DNA of 64,000 nt, from the NCBI GenBank assembly GCA_038250515.1, contig JBBSCG010000004.1, positions 1 to 64,000 of the forward strand, given 5' to 3'. Each line of letters starts with the position of its first letter. Position 1 is the first letter of the stretch. Below are positions 1 through 8,473 of this stretch, in pieces. The stretch comes from JAICUY01 sp038250515 (lineage in GTDB: Bacteria; Chloroflexota; Limnocylindria; QHBO01). Below the pieces are notes generated by a model. The model did no database searches. It saw only the letters and a program-made list of their open reading frames with translations, and had not been told where the DNA came from. Made by a program: the position numbers and the translations under genes.

Positions 1-720
1 GAGCCGCTCGGTCGACGAATCACCAAGCTCACCGGACCGATCATCCATCGCTTGGTCGGCATGCCCATGCCCGGCGACGACGTGTTCAACGCCGGCGAGG
101 AGCTTTTCCGCAAGCTCGAGCACATGCGTGAGCTGCTCGCCGATCGGGACAAGACGTCGGTGCGGCTGGTGCTGACCCTCGAGCAGGTGGTCATCAAGGA
201 GGCGGAGCGCTCCTTCACCTATTTTCATCTGTATGATTATCCGACCGATCTGGTCATCGCCAACCGGGTCCTGCCGGCTTCGGTGGGCGACTACTTCCAG
301 ACCTGGTACGAGGCGCAGCAGAGGTATGCGCCCATGGTTGAGCAGGCCTTCATGCCGATTCCGGTGCGCCAGGCACCGTATTTCGATCGCGAGGTGGTCG
401 GCCTCGACATGCTTCGCGAGCTTGCCACGGCGCTGTACGGTGCGGCCGATCCGACCGAGTTCTTTTATCGCGGCCGGCCATACACCGCGGTGCGCCGCGA
501 CGGCGTGTTCGAGCTGTCGGTCGAGCTGCCGTTCACCAGCAAGGAGCAGATCCAGCTGTCGCGACGCGGCGATGAGCTGCTGATCGATGTCGGAACGTGG
601 CGTCGTAACCTGGTTCTGCCACGCGCTCTCGTCGGTGCTCCCACGCTTGATGCACACTTCGATGACCAGGTGCTCAAGATTCGCTTCGCGGCACCGCCCG
701 TGGAGACCAGCAGGAGGTAA
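1..720 (+). CDS. ArsA-family ATPase, C-terminal part (5' truncated by window edge)
   Basis: The frame is open from base 1 and ends at TAA 718-720, so only the C-terminal ~239 residues are present. The visible part has the helical middle of ArsA/GET3-type ATPases (RLVLTLEQVVIKEAERSF, then a long helical block) and a terminal ~70-residue beta-rich region of the ArsA_HSP20 type (ELSVELPFTSKEQIQL, then VLKIRF). The nucleotide-binding P-loop lies outside the window. ArsA-family ATPases energise arsenite efflux or target tail-anchored proteins; the HSP20-like tail form is typical of actinobacteria and Chloroflexota, and its substrate is not established. An AGGAGG Shine-Dalgarno for the next gene sits inside its last codons, so the two are probably cotranscribed. 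Confidence 0.8.
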   Translation, partial: EPLGRRITKLTGPIIHRLVGMPMPGDDVFNAGEELFRKLEHMRELLADRDKTSVRLVLTLEQVVIKEAERSFTYFHLYDYPTDLVIANRVLPASVGDYFQTWYEAQQRYAPMVEQAFMPIPVRQAPYFDREVVGLDMLRELATALYGAADPTEFFYRGRPYTAVRRDGVFELSVELPFTSKEQIQLSRRGDELLIDVGTWRRNLVLPRALVGAPTLDAHFDDQVLKIRFAAPPVETSRR

Positions 721-999
721 ATGATGAACGACCAGGACCAGGTGGTTGAGCTCGAGGAGCGCATCGCCCAGCTCGAACAGCGGCAGCGCCGCGACTCCAA
801 GTCAATCGCCGAGACCGCCTTCTGGGCGGTCATGCACAACGTCCTGCCCGAGGACGCTCGTCGTCACCTCAAGGCCGCCGGACGAGAGCAGCTGCTTGCC
901 GCACGCGTCTACCTCGACAACTGGATCGGCAAGCTAGACCAGCCGGACACGGCTGCCGATGAGGTGCCGCCCGTCCACGAGAACATTCAGGTCAAGTAA
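721..999 (+). CDS. Small coiled-coil protein of unknown function
   Basis: A 92-residue protein that starts directly after the stop of the ArsA-like gene with a tandem ATGATG and a strong AGGAGG site 5 nt upstream. Residues 6-27 are a charged heptad-like stretch (VVELEERIAQLEQRQRRDSK) expected to form a coiled coil, followed by an amphipathic helical region (AFWAVMHNVLPEDARRHLKA) and an acidic tail. I do not recognise a named family. Its tight linkage to the ArsA-type ATPase suggests a partner or assembly role, but that is inference from position only. Confidence 0.75.
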   Translation: MMNDQDQVVELEERIAQLEQRQRRDSKSIAETAFWAVMHNVLPEDARRHLKAAGREQLLAARVYLDNWIGKLDQPDTAADEVPPVHENIQVK

Positions 1000-1005
1000 G
1001 CGGGC

Positions 1006-1314
1006 GTGGCGGGGGCGTTGAGGATGCTGCACTGGGATTCGGACGAGACGCCATCCGTCGCATCGGTCGAGCGCCGGCTGCGCCGGGAAGGTGTCACGCC
1101 GTCCTTGTGGTCGAACGGCCCAAACGACCGATACAGCGAGCACAGTCATCCCTACACCAAGCTGCTGATGTGCGCCTCGGGGTCGATCAGCTTCGTCGTT
1201 GCCGGCGAGTCGGTTGAGCTGCGTCCGAACGAGGGCTTCGTGCTGCCGCCAGGCACGGCGCATTCGGCGGTCGTCGGTCCACAGGGCTGCACCTGCGTGG
1301 AAGGGCATCGCTGA
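1006..1314 (+). CDS. Cupin-domain protein
   Basis: A ~100-residue single-domain cupin. The beta-barrel motifs are visible: H-x-H-P-Y-x-K (SEHSHPYTKLLMCASG) and the second motif with PNEGFVLPPGTAHSA. Metal-binding histidines are present in both. Start is uncertain: GTG 1006, TTG 1018 or ATG 1024 are all in frame, and none has a convincing Shine-Dalgarno. It lies 6 nt after the coiled-coil gene, so it probably belongs to the same transcript. Small cupins of this type are often sugar-isomerase-like or regulatory; the substrate cannot be told here. Confidence 0.75.
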   Translation: MAGALRMLHWDSDETPSVASVERRLRREGVTPSLWSNGPNDRYSEHSHPYTKLLMCASGSISFVVAGESVELRPNEGFVLPPGTAHSAVVGPQGCTCVEGHR

Positions 1315-1334
1315 CCGCGTTCACCCGCGAGCCA

Positions 1335-2285
1335 GTGCTGCGGTCCCTCGGCGAGCGTGAGCGCCTGCTGCTCGACGAGCTGGCTGCGCAGGCCGACGTC
1401 GGACGCCTGCGAGCCGACCTCGAGGCGCTGCCCGCCCCACGCCATCGTCGCTCGGATCCGCAGCGCATGGCGGCCGCCGAGGCCTTCGTCGAATCCCGGT
1501 TCCACGATGCCGGCTGGGACGCGGAGCGACGCTCGTTCGAGTGCGGCGTGAACGTCGTGGCCGTGCGCGAGGGCGTCGAGCCGACGGCCCTGGTGGTGGT
1601 CGCGCACCTGGATACCGTCGCCGGCTCGGCTGGCGCGGATGACAACGGCAGCGGCGTCGTCGCGCTCATCGAACTCGCGCGGCTCCTGGCGCCATTTCGA
1701 TTCCGGCGCTCGGTCGTGCTGGCCGCGGTTGACCTCGAGGAGACCGGTGACTTCGCGGGCAGCGAGGCACTCATCGCCGAGCTGCAGGCGCAACGCCGGA
1801 TTGCCGGGACAATCGTCTTCGAATGCATCGGCTTCACCGATTCGAGCCCGAACAGCCAGCGCATCCCGCCCGGCCTCGGGCTGCTGTACCCGGGCCAAGT
1901 GGCGCGCGCTCGGGCGCTGGACAGGGCCGGGGTCTGGACGCTGGTGATCCATCGGTCGAGCGGCATGCCGCTGGTCCGCGCCTTCGGCGAGGGCCTTGTC
2001 GCGATGGCTGGTGCCGACGCGGTACTGGTCGTCCGAGACCCGTTGAGCCTTCCGATCATCGGTCCGATCCTGCCCTGGGCCGTGCCGACCGTTCGGCATT
2101 TCGCGCGCAGCGACCACGTCGCGTTTTGGCGTCATAGCATCCCCGCTATCCAGGTGACCGATACCGCCGACCTGCGCAACCCGCGCTACCACACCGGCCT
2201 GGACCTGCCGGCAACGCTCGACTACCGCCGCCTGGCCGATACGGTCGCCGCGACCGCGCTGGCGATCCACCGCCTTGCCGGTTGA
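1335..2285 (+). CDS. M28-family zinc aminopeptidase
   Basis: A 316-residue peptidase of the M28 (aminopeptidase Y/glutamine cyclotransferase-like) fold. The metal and catalytic signatures are visible: V-V-A-H-L-D-T (first zinc His and catalytic Asp), ADDNGSGV (bridging Asp), LEETGDFAGSEAL (catalytic Glu and zinc Glu), and a final histidine in RYHTGLD. No signal peptide is seen, so it is probably cytoplasmic and trims peptides. The GTG start at 1335 lies 20 nt after the cupin gene. The next gene is convergent, only 16 nt away. Confidence 0.85.
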   Translation: MLRSLGERERLLLDELAAQADVGRLRADLEALPAPRHRRSDPQRMAAAEAFVESRFHDAGWDAERRSFECGVNVVAVREGVEPTALVVVAHLDTVAGSAGADDNGSGVVALIELARLLAPFRFRRSVVLAAVDLEETGDFAGSEALIAELQAQRRIAGTIVFECIGFTDSSPNSQRIPPGLGLLYPGQVARARALDRAGVWTLVIHRSSGMPLVRAFGEGLVAMAGADAVLVVRDPLSLPIIGPILPWAVPTVRHFARSDHVAFWRHSIPAIQVTDTADLRNPRYHTGLDLPATLDYRRLADTVAATALAIHRLAG

Positions 2286-2301
2286 CCTGCGGGGGAACAG
2301 C

Positions 2302-3207
2302 TCAGCCGAGGGACAGGAGATCCCGTCGATCGCCCCAGTGCTTGAGGAATCGGTAGAAGTTGCGCTTCGAAAGCCGGTCGCGCTCGGCGTCTGGCAATGA
2401 CGTCCAGCCGCGATGCTCGTGCCGCTCGAGTGGCAGTTGGACGGCGACGGCCCGCCAGCCGGCGTCGCGCACGGCGAAGCTCAGGTCCAGGTCGGCGTTG
2501 CGATAGAAGCGGAAGTGCGGGTCGAAGCCGCCGACGCATCGCAGGGCCTCGCGCCGGATCGCCAGGCAGTAGCCCTCAACCGCGAGCACCTCGCCTGTCG
2601 GCGCCTCATCGAACTGGCGGCCATTGGTGCTCGTCACGCCCCAGCCGCCCGCGATGCCGACCGTTGGATCGTCGAACACCGCACGCAGCGGACCGATGAA
2701 GTCGCCGCTGGGTTCGACCGACGTGTCGATCAGGACCGTGACCGCGCCGGAAGAGCGCCGCAGGCCGAGGTTCGCCGCATCGGCCCAGCCGAGACGCTCG
2801 CTGGTGGCCAGCACGGTCGCATCGGTTGGCAGCAGGGCGGCCGTGTCGTACGACGGCGCGTTGCCGACCACGATCAGCTCGCGGCTGGCAGCCGGAGGAT
2901 GAGCGGCGAGGCCCCGCACGAGGCGCTCGAGATCTGACGGGTGCTCATCGGTGACGACCACCAGCGAAGCGTCGAGGGTCGGCGGTTCGTCCAGCACGGA
3001 GGCGAGATCCTCGGCTCGTGCGTAGCCCGTCGCGACCGGTGCCTCGGGCAGCGCTGGACGCGAGGTCGATCCGCGTGATGTGTCCTGCACCTCCCAGCCA
3101 AGCGCCCGAATCTCGTCGCGCAGCGCGTCGGCACGCGCAAAATCGCCGTTGGCACGTGCGAAGGTTCGTTCGCGAAGCAGTTGGTCGACCTGGTCGGAAT
3201 CGGTCAT
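2302..3207 (-). CDS. Family 2 glycosyltransferase with N-terminal CysRS-like tail
   Basis: A 301-residue protein with two parts. Residues ~8-50 (RERTFARANGDFARADALRD, then GWEVQDTSRGS) match the helical motif that normally ends bacterial cysteinyl-tRNA synthetases. Residues ~70-300 are a GT-A glycosyltransferase: SLVVVTDEH at the start of the nucleotide-sugar fold, an IDTS acidic motif near residue 160, and a GFDPHFRFYRNADLDLSF motif typical of GT2 rhamnosyl-type enzymes. No membrane segment is seen. Its start overlaps the stop of the upstream ferredoxin gene (ATGA), so the pair is an operon. The acceptor is unknown. The tail may be a simple structural or RNA-binding graft. Confidence 0.8.
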   Translation of the reverse strand: MTDSDQVDQLLRERTFARANGDFARADALRDEIRALGWEVQDTSRGSTSRPALPEAPVATGYARAEDLASVLDEPPTLDASLVVVTDEHPSDLERLVRGLAAHPPAASRELIVVGNAPSYDTAALLPTDATVLATSERLGWADAANLGLRRSSGAVTVLIDTSVEPSGDFIGPLRAVFDDPTVGIAGGWGVTSTNGRQFDEAPTGEVLAVEGYCLAIRREALRCVGGFDPHFRFYRNADLDLSFAVRDAGWRAVAVQLPLERHEHRGWTSLPDAERDRLSKRNFYRFLKHWGDRRDLLSLG

Positions 3208-3557
3208 TCGATGATGTGGCCCGAGGCGTCGCGTAAGAGCTTGTGCTCGCCCATGGTCGGTGGGTCGTAGCGCAGGCGCTCGACCGGCTCGCCACCGAGC
3301 AGGTGGCGCTTGAAGATCTCCTCGGCATCATCGGGCGAAACCCCGGCGTACCAGACCGCGTCGGGATAGACCACCACCATCGGTCCATGGCCGCACTGAG
3401 AAAAGCAGCCGGCGTGGTTGATCCGCAGCCTGTCGTTCAGGCCGGCCTCCTTGACAAGGGCCTTGAGGCGAGTGTGCACCCCGATCCCATCGCCATCCAC
3501 GGATGGGCACCATTCACCACGCGTGCAGACGAAAACGTGACGCTCGTAGACGGACAT
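3204..3557 (-). CDS. (2Fe-2S) thioredoxin-like ferredoxin
   Basis: A 117-residue protein of the thioredoxin-fold 2Fe-2S ferredoxin family. Four cysteines at positions 11, 17, 51 and 55 (FVCTRGEWCP and HAGCFSQCGHGP) have the spacing that binds the cluster, and VVVYPDAVWYAGV follows as in the family. It should act as a cytoplasmic electron carrier or cluster protein. A TACTTT hexamer 7 nt upstream of the ATG and no Shine-Dalgarno suggest a leaderless message. Its stop overlaps the start of the glycosyltransferase by 4 nt. A DNA-binding protein gene is divergent upstream. Confidence 0.88.
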   Translation of the reverse strand: MSVYERHVFVCTRGEWCPSVDGDGIGVHTRLKALVKEAGLNDRLRINHAGCFSQCGHGPMVVVYPDAVWYAGVSPDDAEEIFKRHLLGGEPVERLRYDPPTMGEHKLLRDASGHIIE

Positions 3558-3564
3558 GGGTGCG

Positions 3565-3570
3565 AAAGTA
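3565..3570 (-). promoter_or_regulatory. -10 hexamer for leaderless ferredoxin transcript
   Basis: TACTTT on the minus strand, 7 nt before the ATG of the ferredoxin gene, with no ribosome binding site between. Confidence 0.5.
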
Positions 3571-3685
3571 CTCCCGCTGGAACCCGAAGGTACCGGGGCT
3601 CAGAACGGCACCCCAACCTTACTATCCGATCACGAGCCGCGCCCACCACACCCTCCGAGTGGTCGCGATCGGGAGAACAAGACAA

Positions 3686-3871
3686 ATGATGACAAACGAG
3701 GTTGGAAAGCTGCTGACGGCCTCGGAAGTGGCCGAGATGCTGCACCTGCACGTGAACACCGTCAAGCGCCTGGGCGACCGCGGCGAGCTGCCGTTCTTCC
3801 GGGTCTGCAAACGGGGCGATCGCCGCTTCCGCTACGACGACGTGCTGGATTTCCTGCGCCGCGCCAAATAA
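3686..3871 (+). CDS. Excisionase/MerR-like helix-turn-helix protein
   Basis: A 61-residue DNA-binding protein with the compact winged-HTH of the excisionase (HTH_17) family: LLTASEVAEMLHLHVNTVKR, then GELPFFRVCKRGDRRFR and the YDDVLDFL helix. The frame is open far upstream, but GGGAG 3671-3675 places the start at the ATG at 3686 (a second ATG follows at 3689). Such proteins are widespread as small regulators and are not proof of a phage; no integrase or attachment site is nearby. It is divergent from the ferredoxin gene and followed by two strong hairpins. Confidence 0.8.
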   Translation: MMTNEVGKLLTASEVAEMLHLHVNTVKRLGDRGELPFFRVCKRGDRRFRYDDVLDFLRRAK

Positions 3872-3887
3872 CGCGCAATTGATGCTC

Positions 3888-3907
3888 GCTCCGGCCCACG
3901 CCGGAGC
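3888..3907 (+). terminator. Perfect 8-bp hairpin downstream of the HTH gene
   Basis: GCTCCGGC and GCCGGAGC pair perfectly around a CCAC loop, 16 nt after the HTH stop. There is no T-run, so it may stall rather than terminate. Confidence 0.4.
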
Positions 3908-3932
3908 AGCTCGTTCCCTGCCCGGGGACGAC

Positions 3933-3972
3933 CGAACGACCGCCGAGGTGCCAACCTCTCGGCGGTCGTTCG
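3933..3972 (+). terminator. Perfect 15-bp hairpin between HTH gene and rhomboid gene
   Basis: The arms 3933-3947 and 3958-3972 are exact reverse complements around a 10-nt loop. A short CTTTG follows on the plus strand. It is the likely transcription stop for the HTH gene. Confidence 0.55.
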
Positions 3973-3996
3973 CTTTGCCCGGCATACTACCGGCCG

Positions 3997-5202
3997 ATGA
4001 CTGACGAACCTCAAATGCGCCTCGCCGAGGGGCGACGCCTGCTCGACTCCGGCGACCTGGACGGCGCCGTGCGTATCCTGGCGCCGCTCACCGGACATCC
4101 TGACCAGGATCTGGCCGGCGAGGCGTGGCTCGCCGTTGGGCAGGCACGCTACCGCGAGGACGACGAAGCCGGCGCCATAGCCGCCTGGCAGAGTGCCGCA
4201 CGCAGCGGCGGCAAGTCCGATTGGCAGGGCTCACGTGCCGTCGCTGAGCAGCTCGTTCGCAACGGACAGCTCGACGAGGCGATCGACGCCTATCGCGAGG
4301 CAGACCGTCGGGCGCCGGTGAGCGAGCGTGGCGCCATCGCCAACCGCATCGCCTGGCTGCTGAAGGAGACCGGTCACGATTTCGCCTCCCGGCGGCAGTT
4401 CAACCGCGCACGCGGTCCGTACGCCACCTATGCGGCCTATGTGACCTGGGCGATCATCGCGCTGGACGTGCTCGTCTTCGTCGCCGACGGCGTGATGAGC
4501 GGGTTCAACTTCGGCCTGTTCGGGGGCGGTGGCGGTCAGGGACCGGTGAGCGTCGGTGCATGCGGGGCGGGCTCGCCCATCCTGGAGGCCGGCGTCATCT
4601 GCGCCAATGGTGTGGCCCACGGCGAGTGGTGGCGCATCTTCACCAGCGCGTTCCTGCACCTGGGGCTGCTGCACATCGCCTTCAACATGTACGCGCTCTA
4701 CCTGTTCGGACCAATCCTCGAGCAGATGTACGGGCACGTCGAATACTTCGTGATGTACATGCTGTGCGCGGCCGGCGGTTCGGTCCTGACCATCCTGGCC
4801 GCGCCCGATCAGCCGGCCGCCGGCGCATCGGGCGCGATCTTCGGCCTCTTCGGGCTTGCCTTCGTGGTAACGCGCCGCCATCACGTGGCGACGACGCGGC
4901 AGGCGCGCGCGCTGCTCAGCCAGGTGGGCACGCTGCTGATCATCAACCTGGTGCTGACCTTCACGATTCCCTCGATCAGCTGGACCGGCCACGTTGGCGG
5001 CCTGATCGTCGGTGGCGTGATCGGCTTCTTGGTGCCGCCCGCGCATGTTGAGACGCTCTCGACCATGTTTCGCGGTCCCGGTGGCGAACGCCTTCACAAA
5101 CCGATGCCGACGGCAATCCGCGCCGCAATCTACCTGCTGGTGGCCGCCATCCTGGTCGCGGGCGCGTACATCGCGGTTCTTCGCGTCCCCGCCTTCGGCT
5201 GA
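3997..5202 (+). CDS. Rhomboid-family intramembrane serine protease with N-terminal TPR region
   Basis: A 401-residue protein. Residues 1-125 are TPR-like helical repeats (GDLDGAVRILAPL, NGQLDEAIDAYREA). Residues 145-365 form a polytopic rhomboid domain: GEWWRIFTSAFLH, HIAFNMYALYLFG with N230, the catalytic serine in GASGAIFG (S278) and the catalytic histidine in GHVGG (H332). It should cleave transmembrane substrates in the cytoplasmic membrane. The TPR part probably recruits partners. A CATACT hexamer 8 nt before the ATG and no Shine-Dalgarno fit leaderless expression. Confidence 0.9.
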   Translation: MTDEPQMRLAEGRRLLDSGDLDGAVRILAPLTGHPDQDLAGEAWLAVGQARYREDDEAGAIAAWQSAARSGGKSDWQGSRAVAEQLVRNGQLDEAIDAYREADRRAPVSERGAIANRIAWLLKETGHDFASRRQFNRARGPYATYAAYVTWAIIALDVLVFVADGVMSGFNFGLFGGGGGQGPVSVGACGAGSPILEAGVICANGVAHGEWWRIFTSAFLHLGLLHIAFNMYALYLFGPILEQMYGHVEYFVMYMLCAAGGSVLTILAAPDQPAAGASGAIFGLFGLAFVVTRRHHVATTRQARALLSQVGTLLIINLVLTFTIPSISWTGHVGGLIVGGVIGFLVPPAHVETLSTMFRGPGGERLHKPMPTAIRAAIYLLVAAILVAGAYIAVLRVPAFG

Positions 5203-5388
5203 CCTCGCTCCGCGGTCGCCCGCCGCCGTGCTTACGCAGACTGTACCGATTCCGCATTGGAGCTGCTCCGGCCGGCTTGCTCGCCGCTGCGGACCGACTT
5301 CGTCCGGAGGCCGTGTTTTCGAGCCCCTTACATCCGTCGATGAGGCCCCTCTCGCGGTTGGCGTTGGGATATCGCCCGCAATGGTTGG

Positions 5389-5415
5389 TTGACATCAGGG
5401 ACTATAGTCTATACG
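5389..5415 (+). promoter_or_regulatory. Promoter of the cysteine-rich peptide/ABC cassette with a palindrome
   Basis: TTGACA (5389-5394) and TATACG (5410-5415) are 15 nt apart. The 10-nt palindrome GACTATAGTC (5400-5409) fills the spacer, where a repressor such as the cassette's PadR protein could bind. The -10 match is modest and the operator role is inference. Confidence 0.4.
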
Positions 5416-5446
5416 TGGGTAATCGCAGTGAGATGAGGTAGGGGAC

Positions 5447-5785
5447 ATGGAAAGGCTCGCTGAATTCTCCGAGCGCGCCGGCGAAGCGATCGCGCGTCGG
5501 CGCTTCCTTGGACGCGCGGCTACCTGGGGGGCCGGGCTTGCGGGAGCGCTGCTGCTTCCTTCCCTTTCGAGGGCGGGCACCAGCGATGCCGAGAGCAACC
5601 GCGTGTCGAGCGTGCACCAAACGGGACTTCGCGCCTGCACCATCTATTGCACCAAAGTCGAGTCGTGCGGAGCGTGTGCCGCCAGCAAGTCATGGCACCG
5701 CTGCGTCAACACCTGTGATGGCTTCGTCTCCTACGCCTGCCTGTCGCCGTGCAACAGCTTCTGCCAATCGATCGGAACCTGCTAA
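5447..5785 (+). CDS. Tat-exported cysteine-rich peptide precursor
   Basis: A 112-residue protein. Residues 1-44 form a twin-arginine signal: ARRRFLGRA (R17-R19) followed by a hydrophobic stretch ending ALLLPSLSRAG. The mature part of ~65 residues has ten cysteines at 64, 68, 74, 77, 86, 90, 98, 102, 106 and 112, with four CX3C spacings, enough for five disulfides. Only one Trp remains in the mature part, so it is not a methylamine dehydrogenase light chain. A GAGG site precedes the ATG. The downstream genes encode a permease, a MauE-like protein and an anchored thioredoxin, which suggests oxidative folding and an export or sensing role. Its function is unknown. Confidence 0.75.
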   Translation: MERLAEFSERAGEAIARRRFLGRAATWGAGLAGALLLPSLSRAGTSDAESNRVSSVHQTGLRACTIYCTKVESCGACAASKSWHRCVNTCDGFVSYACLSPCNSFCQSIGTC

Positions 5786-5800
5786 GCGGGACCGCAGCAC

Positions 5801-8470
5801 GTGCTCCGCTTCGCCTTGGCACAACTCTGGTCCAGTCGCGTCGCTACGGTCCTGGCGTCGCTCGGCCTGCTGACGGCAACCGTAGGGTTCCTCCTTCTGA
5901 CCAGTACATCGAGGACCACCCGCGCGGTGGTCACCGGCGATCTTAGTCGAGCGTGGCGCGCCCCCTACGACATTCTGGTTCGGCCCCTGGGTGCGCGTGC
6001 CGATCTTGAAGAGCGCCAAGGGCTGCTACGTCCGAATTTCTTGTCTGGCGTGACCGGTGGGATTACTCGCGATCAGCTCGCCGCGATCCGGGACGTTAGT
6101 GGAGTGCAGATTGCCGCCCCGATTGCGCTCGCCGGGATGGTGACCTGGCCGTCGGCCGTCTCGATCAACGACCTAGTGCCGTACGTCGACGATGAGAGCT
6201 CACTCCAATTGTTCAGACTAACTCTTGAACTCCGCGGTGAGGCGGGACTGTCGCGCTATCCGGCACCGCCACCCGACTACTTACTGGTCGCGCCACATGG
6301 TCGCATCGATCTGAAGGAGTCCACCGAATCTACGGAGGTCAGGCTGTCCGCGGCGAGTCACAGCCTCGATTGTTATCAAGTCCCCGTTTCGCCCGACGAG
6401 AAGGTGGCCGTGCCGTGTTTTGGCGGCGATAGCGCCGGGGTTGACAACGGATTCTTCCGACCCAGTGCCGTACCGGCGGATCGTCCGGCGATCTGGGCAC
6501 GCTTCAATCAGCCGATCGTCGTCGCGGGGATCGATCCGTCAGCCGAGGCGGCGCTGGTCGGACTCGATTCGTGCCTGGCCTCGGGGCGCTACCTGACCAA
6601 CAGCGATGGGCCAATGCTGGCTAAAAGGCCGAACATACCGGAAGAGGTGTCGGTCATTCCAATGCTGGTCAGCAACCAGTCGTTTCTCGATGAAGATTTG
6701 ACCTTGCGGGTCGAACGCTCATCGGCGGATGGGCTCTGGAACGGAGCATCCATTGCGCAGCTGGATGACTGGCGGGAGGTCGCCCGCGTCACGGCGACTG
6801 CCGATGACGCCTATCGCAACTTTCTCCCCACTCTGTCGTCGAGCAACACGACACTCATCGGCTCATCACTCTGGACGCCGAGCGACGTCTCCTACACGAC
6901 GGTCGGGCCGGACCATCTGGCCGCCCACAGCATGCAGCCGAATCTCGCGCTGTTCGCTTCCCCGCGATTCTCGCAGGGGGTGGATGTGCCGCCTGAAGCA
7001 CACGACGATTGGTTCCGTTCGCTCACTCCGCACCCTCAGATCCTCGCTGGTGAGCCTCCTCCGATCTTCGGACTGGCGGGCCAGTACGATCCGACCTGTC
7101 TTCCGGGATTCGACCCGCTCGCCGGCTATCGGCTGGAAACCTACGCTCCCGCTCAGGTAGCTCTAGCCAATGGCGAAGTATTGGGGCCCACACGAAACAT
7201 GGCCGGCTACGTCAACTCGCCGCCCCTCGCGTTGACGACGCTGGAGACCGCGGAATGGCTCGCCGATCCGAAGCGTTTTGAAGGAAGGCCGGGTTCTGCA
7301 TTCATCAGCGCTGTGCGAATACGGGTAAATGGGGCAGAGGAGCCAGGACCGATTGCGGAGGCGCGCTTGGCCCGAGTCAGCGAAGACATTGCTACCGCCA
7401 CGGGCCTGGACGTCGACATTGTCGTCGGCTCGAGCCCCCGTCCGATTCAGGTGGATCTGCCGGATGGAAAGTTCGGACGTCCCGCCCTGACCGTCAGCGA
7501 GGGGTGGTCGGTCAAGGGTGTTGCGGTTCGCTTCCTCGAGGCAGTGCGGATCCAGGATGTCGTCATCTTCAGCCTTGTACTGGTGGCCGCAGGGCTTCTC
7601 GTAGCGGAAACGGCGTACCTCTCCGTTCGACAACGACGGCTTCAGTTTGGTCTCCTGCGAGCCCTCGGTTGGTCCCGGCTACGGATTGCCGTGCTGGTCG
7701 AACTGGAGATGCTGCTGCTGGGCGCGGCAGTCGGAATTGTCGCGTTGCTCATCGGAGTTGGGTTGACACAGACCGGCGTCGGCGCGGCGCCCATTCTCGC
7801 CGCCATTCCGCTCTCCGTACTGATTGCTGGCCTGGGCGCTCTTGGTCCGGCATTCGCGGCCTCGCGTGGCCCAGCAGTTCAGACGCTTCGAGGAAATCCA
7901 ATCACAGCAACTGGCCGATTCAATAGCATCGGCGCCTTCTCTATAAACGAACTGCTCAGAAACCGGCGTGTCGAAGCGGGTCTCGGCCTATTGGCGGTCG
8001 TCATGGCATCCGTCCTATTGGGCAGCGTTCTGCTGGTGACCACGGCGTTCGCCGGCACACTCGACACGACGCTCCTGGGCACCTACCTGTCTGGCCGAGT
8101 GCAACCGTTCCATCTGTTGATCACCGGGTTGACGTTTGTCGTCACCATTTTCGCGATCGCCGAGATCGTCATGATCAGCTATCTCGAACGCGCACCCGAA
8201 CTTGCCACGCTACGTGCGCTGGGTTGGCCCCGCCGTGCATTGGCGATGTTCATCGTGACGCAGGCATTTGTCCTCGGCTTGATCGGCGGTTTGGTTGGCG
8301 GAGGAGTCGTCGGCGTCTTGGGGGTGGGCCTTGGAGCGAGCCCCGCCGCCCTACTGGGATCGGCCGCGGCGGCGAGCCTGACCGCGACGCTCCTGACGAC
8401 GGCGGCAAGTGCTGGACCCCTGGCCTACATCTATCGGGCGCAGCCGATCACGACGTTGCGGGCCGAGTGA
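5801..8470 (+). CDS. FtsX/MacB-type ABC transporter permease
   Basis: An 889-residue permease of the FtsX superfamily starting with GTG, 15 nt after the peptide gene. A first membrane helix (~residues 10-35) is followed by a ~560-residue extracytoplasmic domain, then three helices (about 588-700, including VIFSLVLVAAGLLVAE), and a second FtsX set of four helices to the C-terminus (LLITGLTFVVTIFAIAEIVM). The two RALGW motifs (LLRALGWSRLRI and LRALGWPRRAL) are typical coupling-helix sequences. Its ATPase is probably the last gene of the cassette. MacB/Lol-type pumps act on periplasmic or cell-surface substrates, here perhaps the cysteine-rich peptide. Confidence 0.85.
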   Translation: MLRFALAQLWSSRVATVLASLGLLTATVGFLLLTSTSRTTRAVVTGDLSRAWRAPYDILVRPLGARADLEERQGLLRPNFLSGVTGGITRDQLAAIRDVSGVQIAAPIALAGMVTWPSAVSINDLVPYVDDESSLQLFRLTLELRGEAGLSRYPAPPPDYLLVAPHGRIDLKESTESTEVRLSAASHSLDCYQVPVSPDEKVAVPCFGGDSAGVDNGFFRPSAVPADRPAIWARFNQPIVVAGIDPSAEAALVGLDSCLASGRYLTNSDGPMLAKRPNIPEEVSVIPMLVSNQSFLDEDLTLRVERSSADGLWNGASIAQLDDWREVARVTATADDAYRNFLPTLSSSNTTLIGSSLWTPSDVSYTTVGPDHLAAHSMQPNLALFASPRFSQGVDVPPEAHDDWFRSLTPHPQILAGEPPPIFGLAGQYDPTCLPGFDPLAGYRLETYAPAQVALANGEVLGPTRNMAGYVNSPPLALTTLETAEWLADPKRFEGRPGSAFISAVRIRVNGAEEPGPIAEARLARVSEDIATATGLDVDIVVGSSPRPIQVDLPDGKFGRPALTVSEGWSVKGVAVRFLEAVRIQDVVIFSLVLVAAGLLVAETAYLSVRQRRLQFGLLRALGWSRLRIAVLVELEMLLLGAAVGIVALLIGVGLTQTGVGAAPILAAIPLSVLIAGLGALGPAFAASRGPAVQTLRGNPITATGRFNSIGAFSINELLRNRRVEAGLGLLAVVMASVLLGSVLLVTTAFAGTLDTTLLGTYLSGRVQPFHLLITGLTFVVTIFAIAEIVMISYLERAPELATLRALGWPRRALAMFIVTQAFVLGLIGGLVGGGVVGVLGVGLGASPAALLGSAAAASLTATLLTTAASAGPLAYIYRAQPITTLRAE

Positions 8471-8473
8471 AGG

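Noticed and set aside
3686..3871. Prophage excisionase implying an integrated element
   Set aside because: No integrase, attachment site or phage gene nearby; such small HTH proteins are common outside phages.
5447..5785. Methylamine dehydrogenase light chain, because of Tat signal, many cysteines and MauE/MauD neighbours
   Set aside because: The light chain needs two Trp for its cofactor; the mature part has one Trp and no large subunit gene is near.
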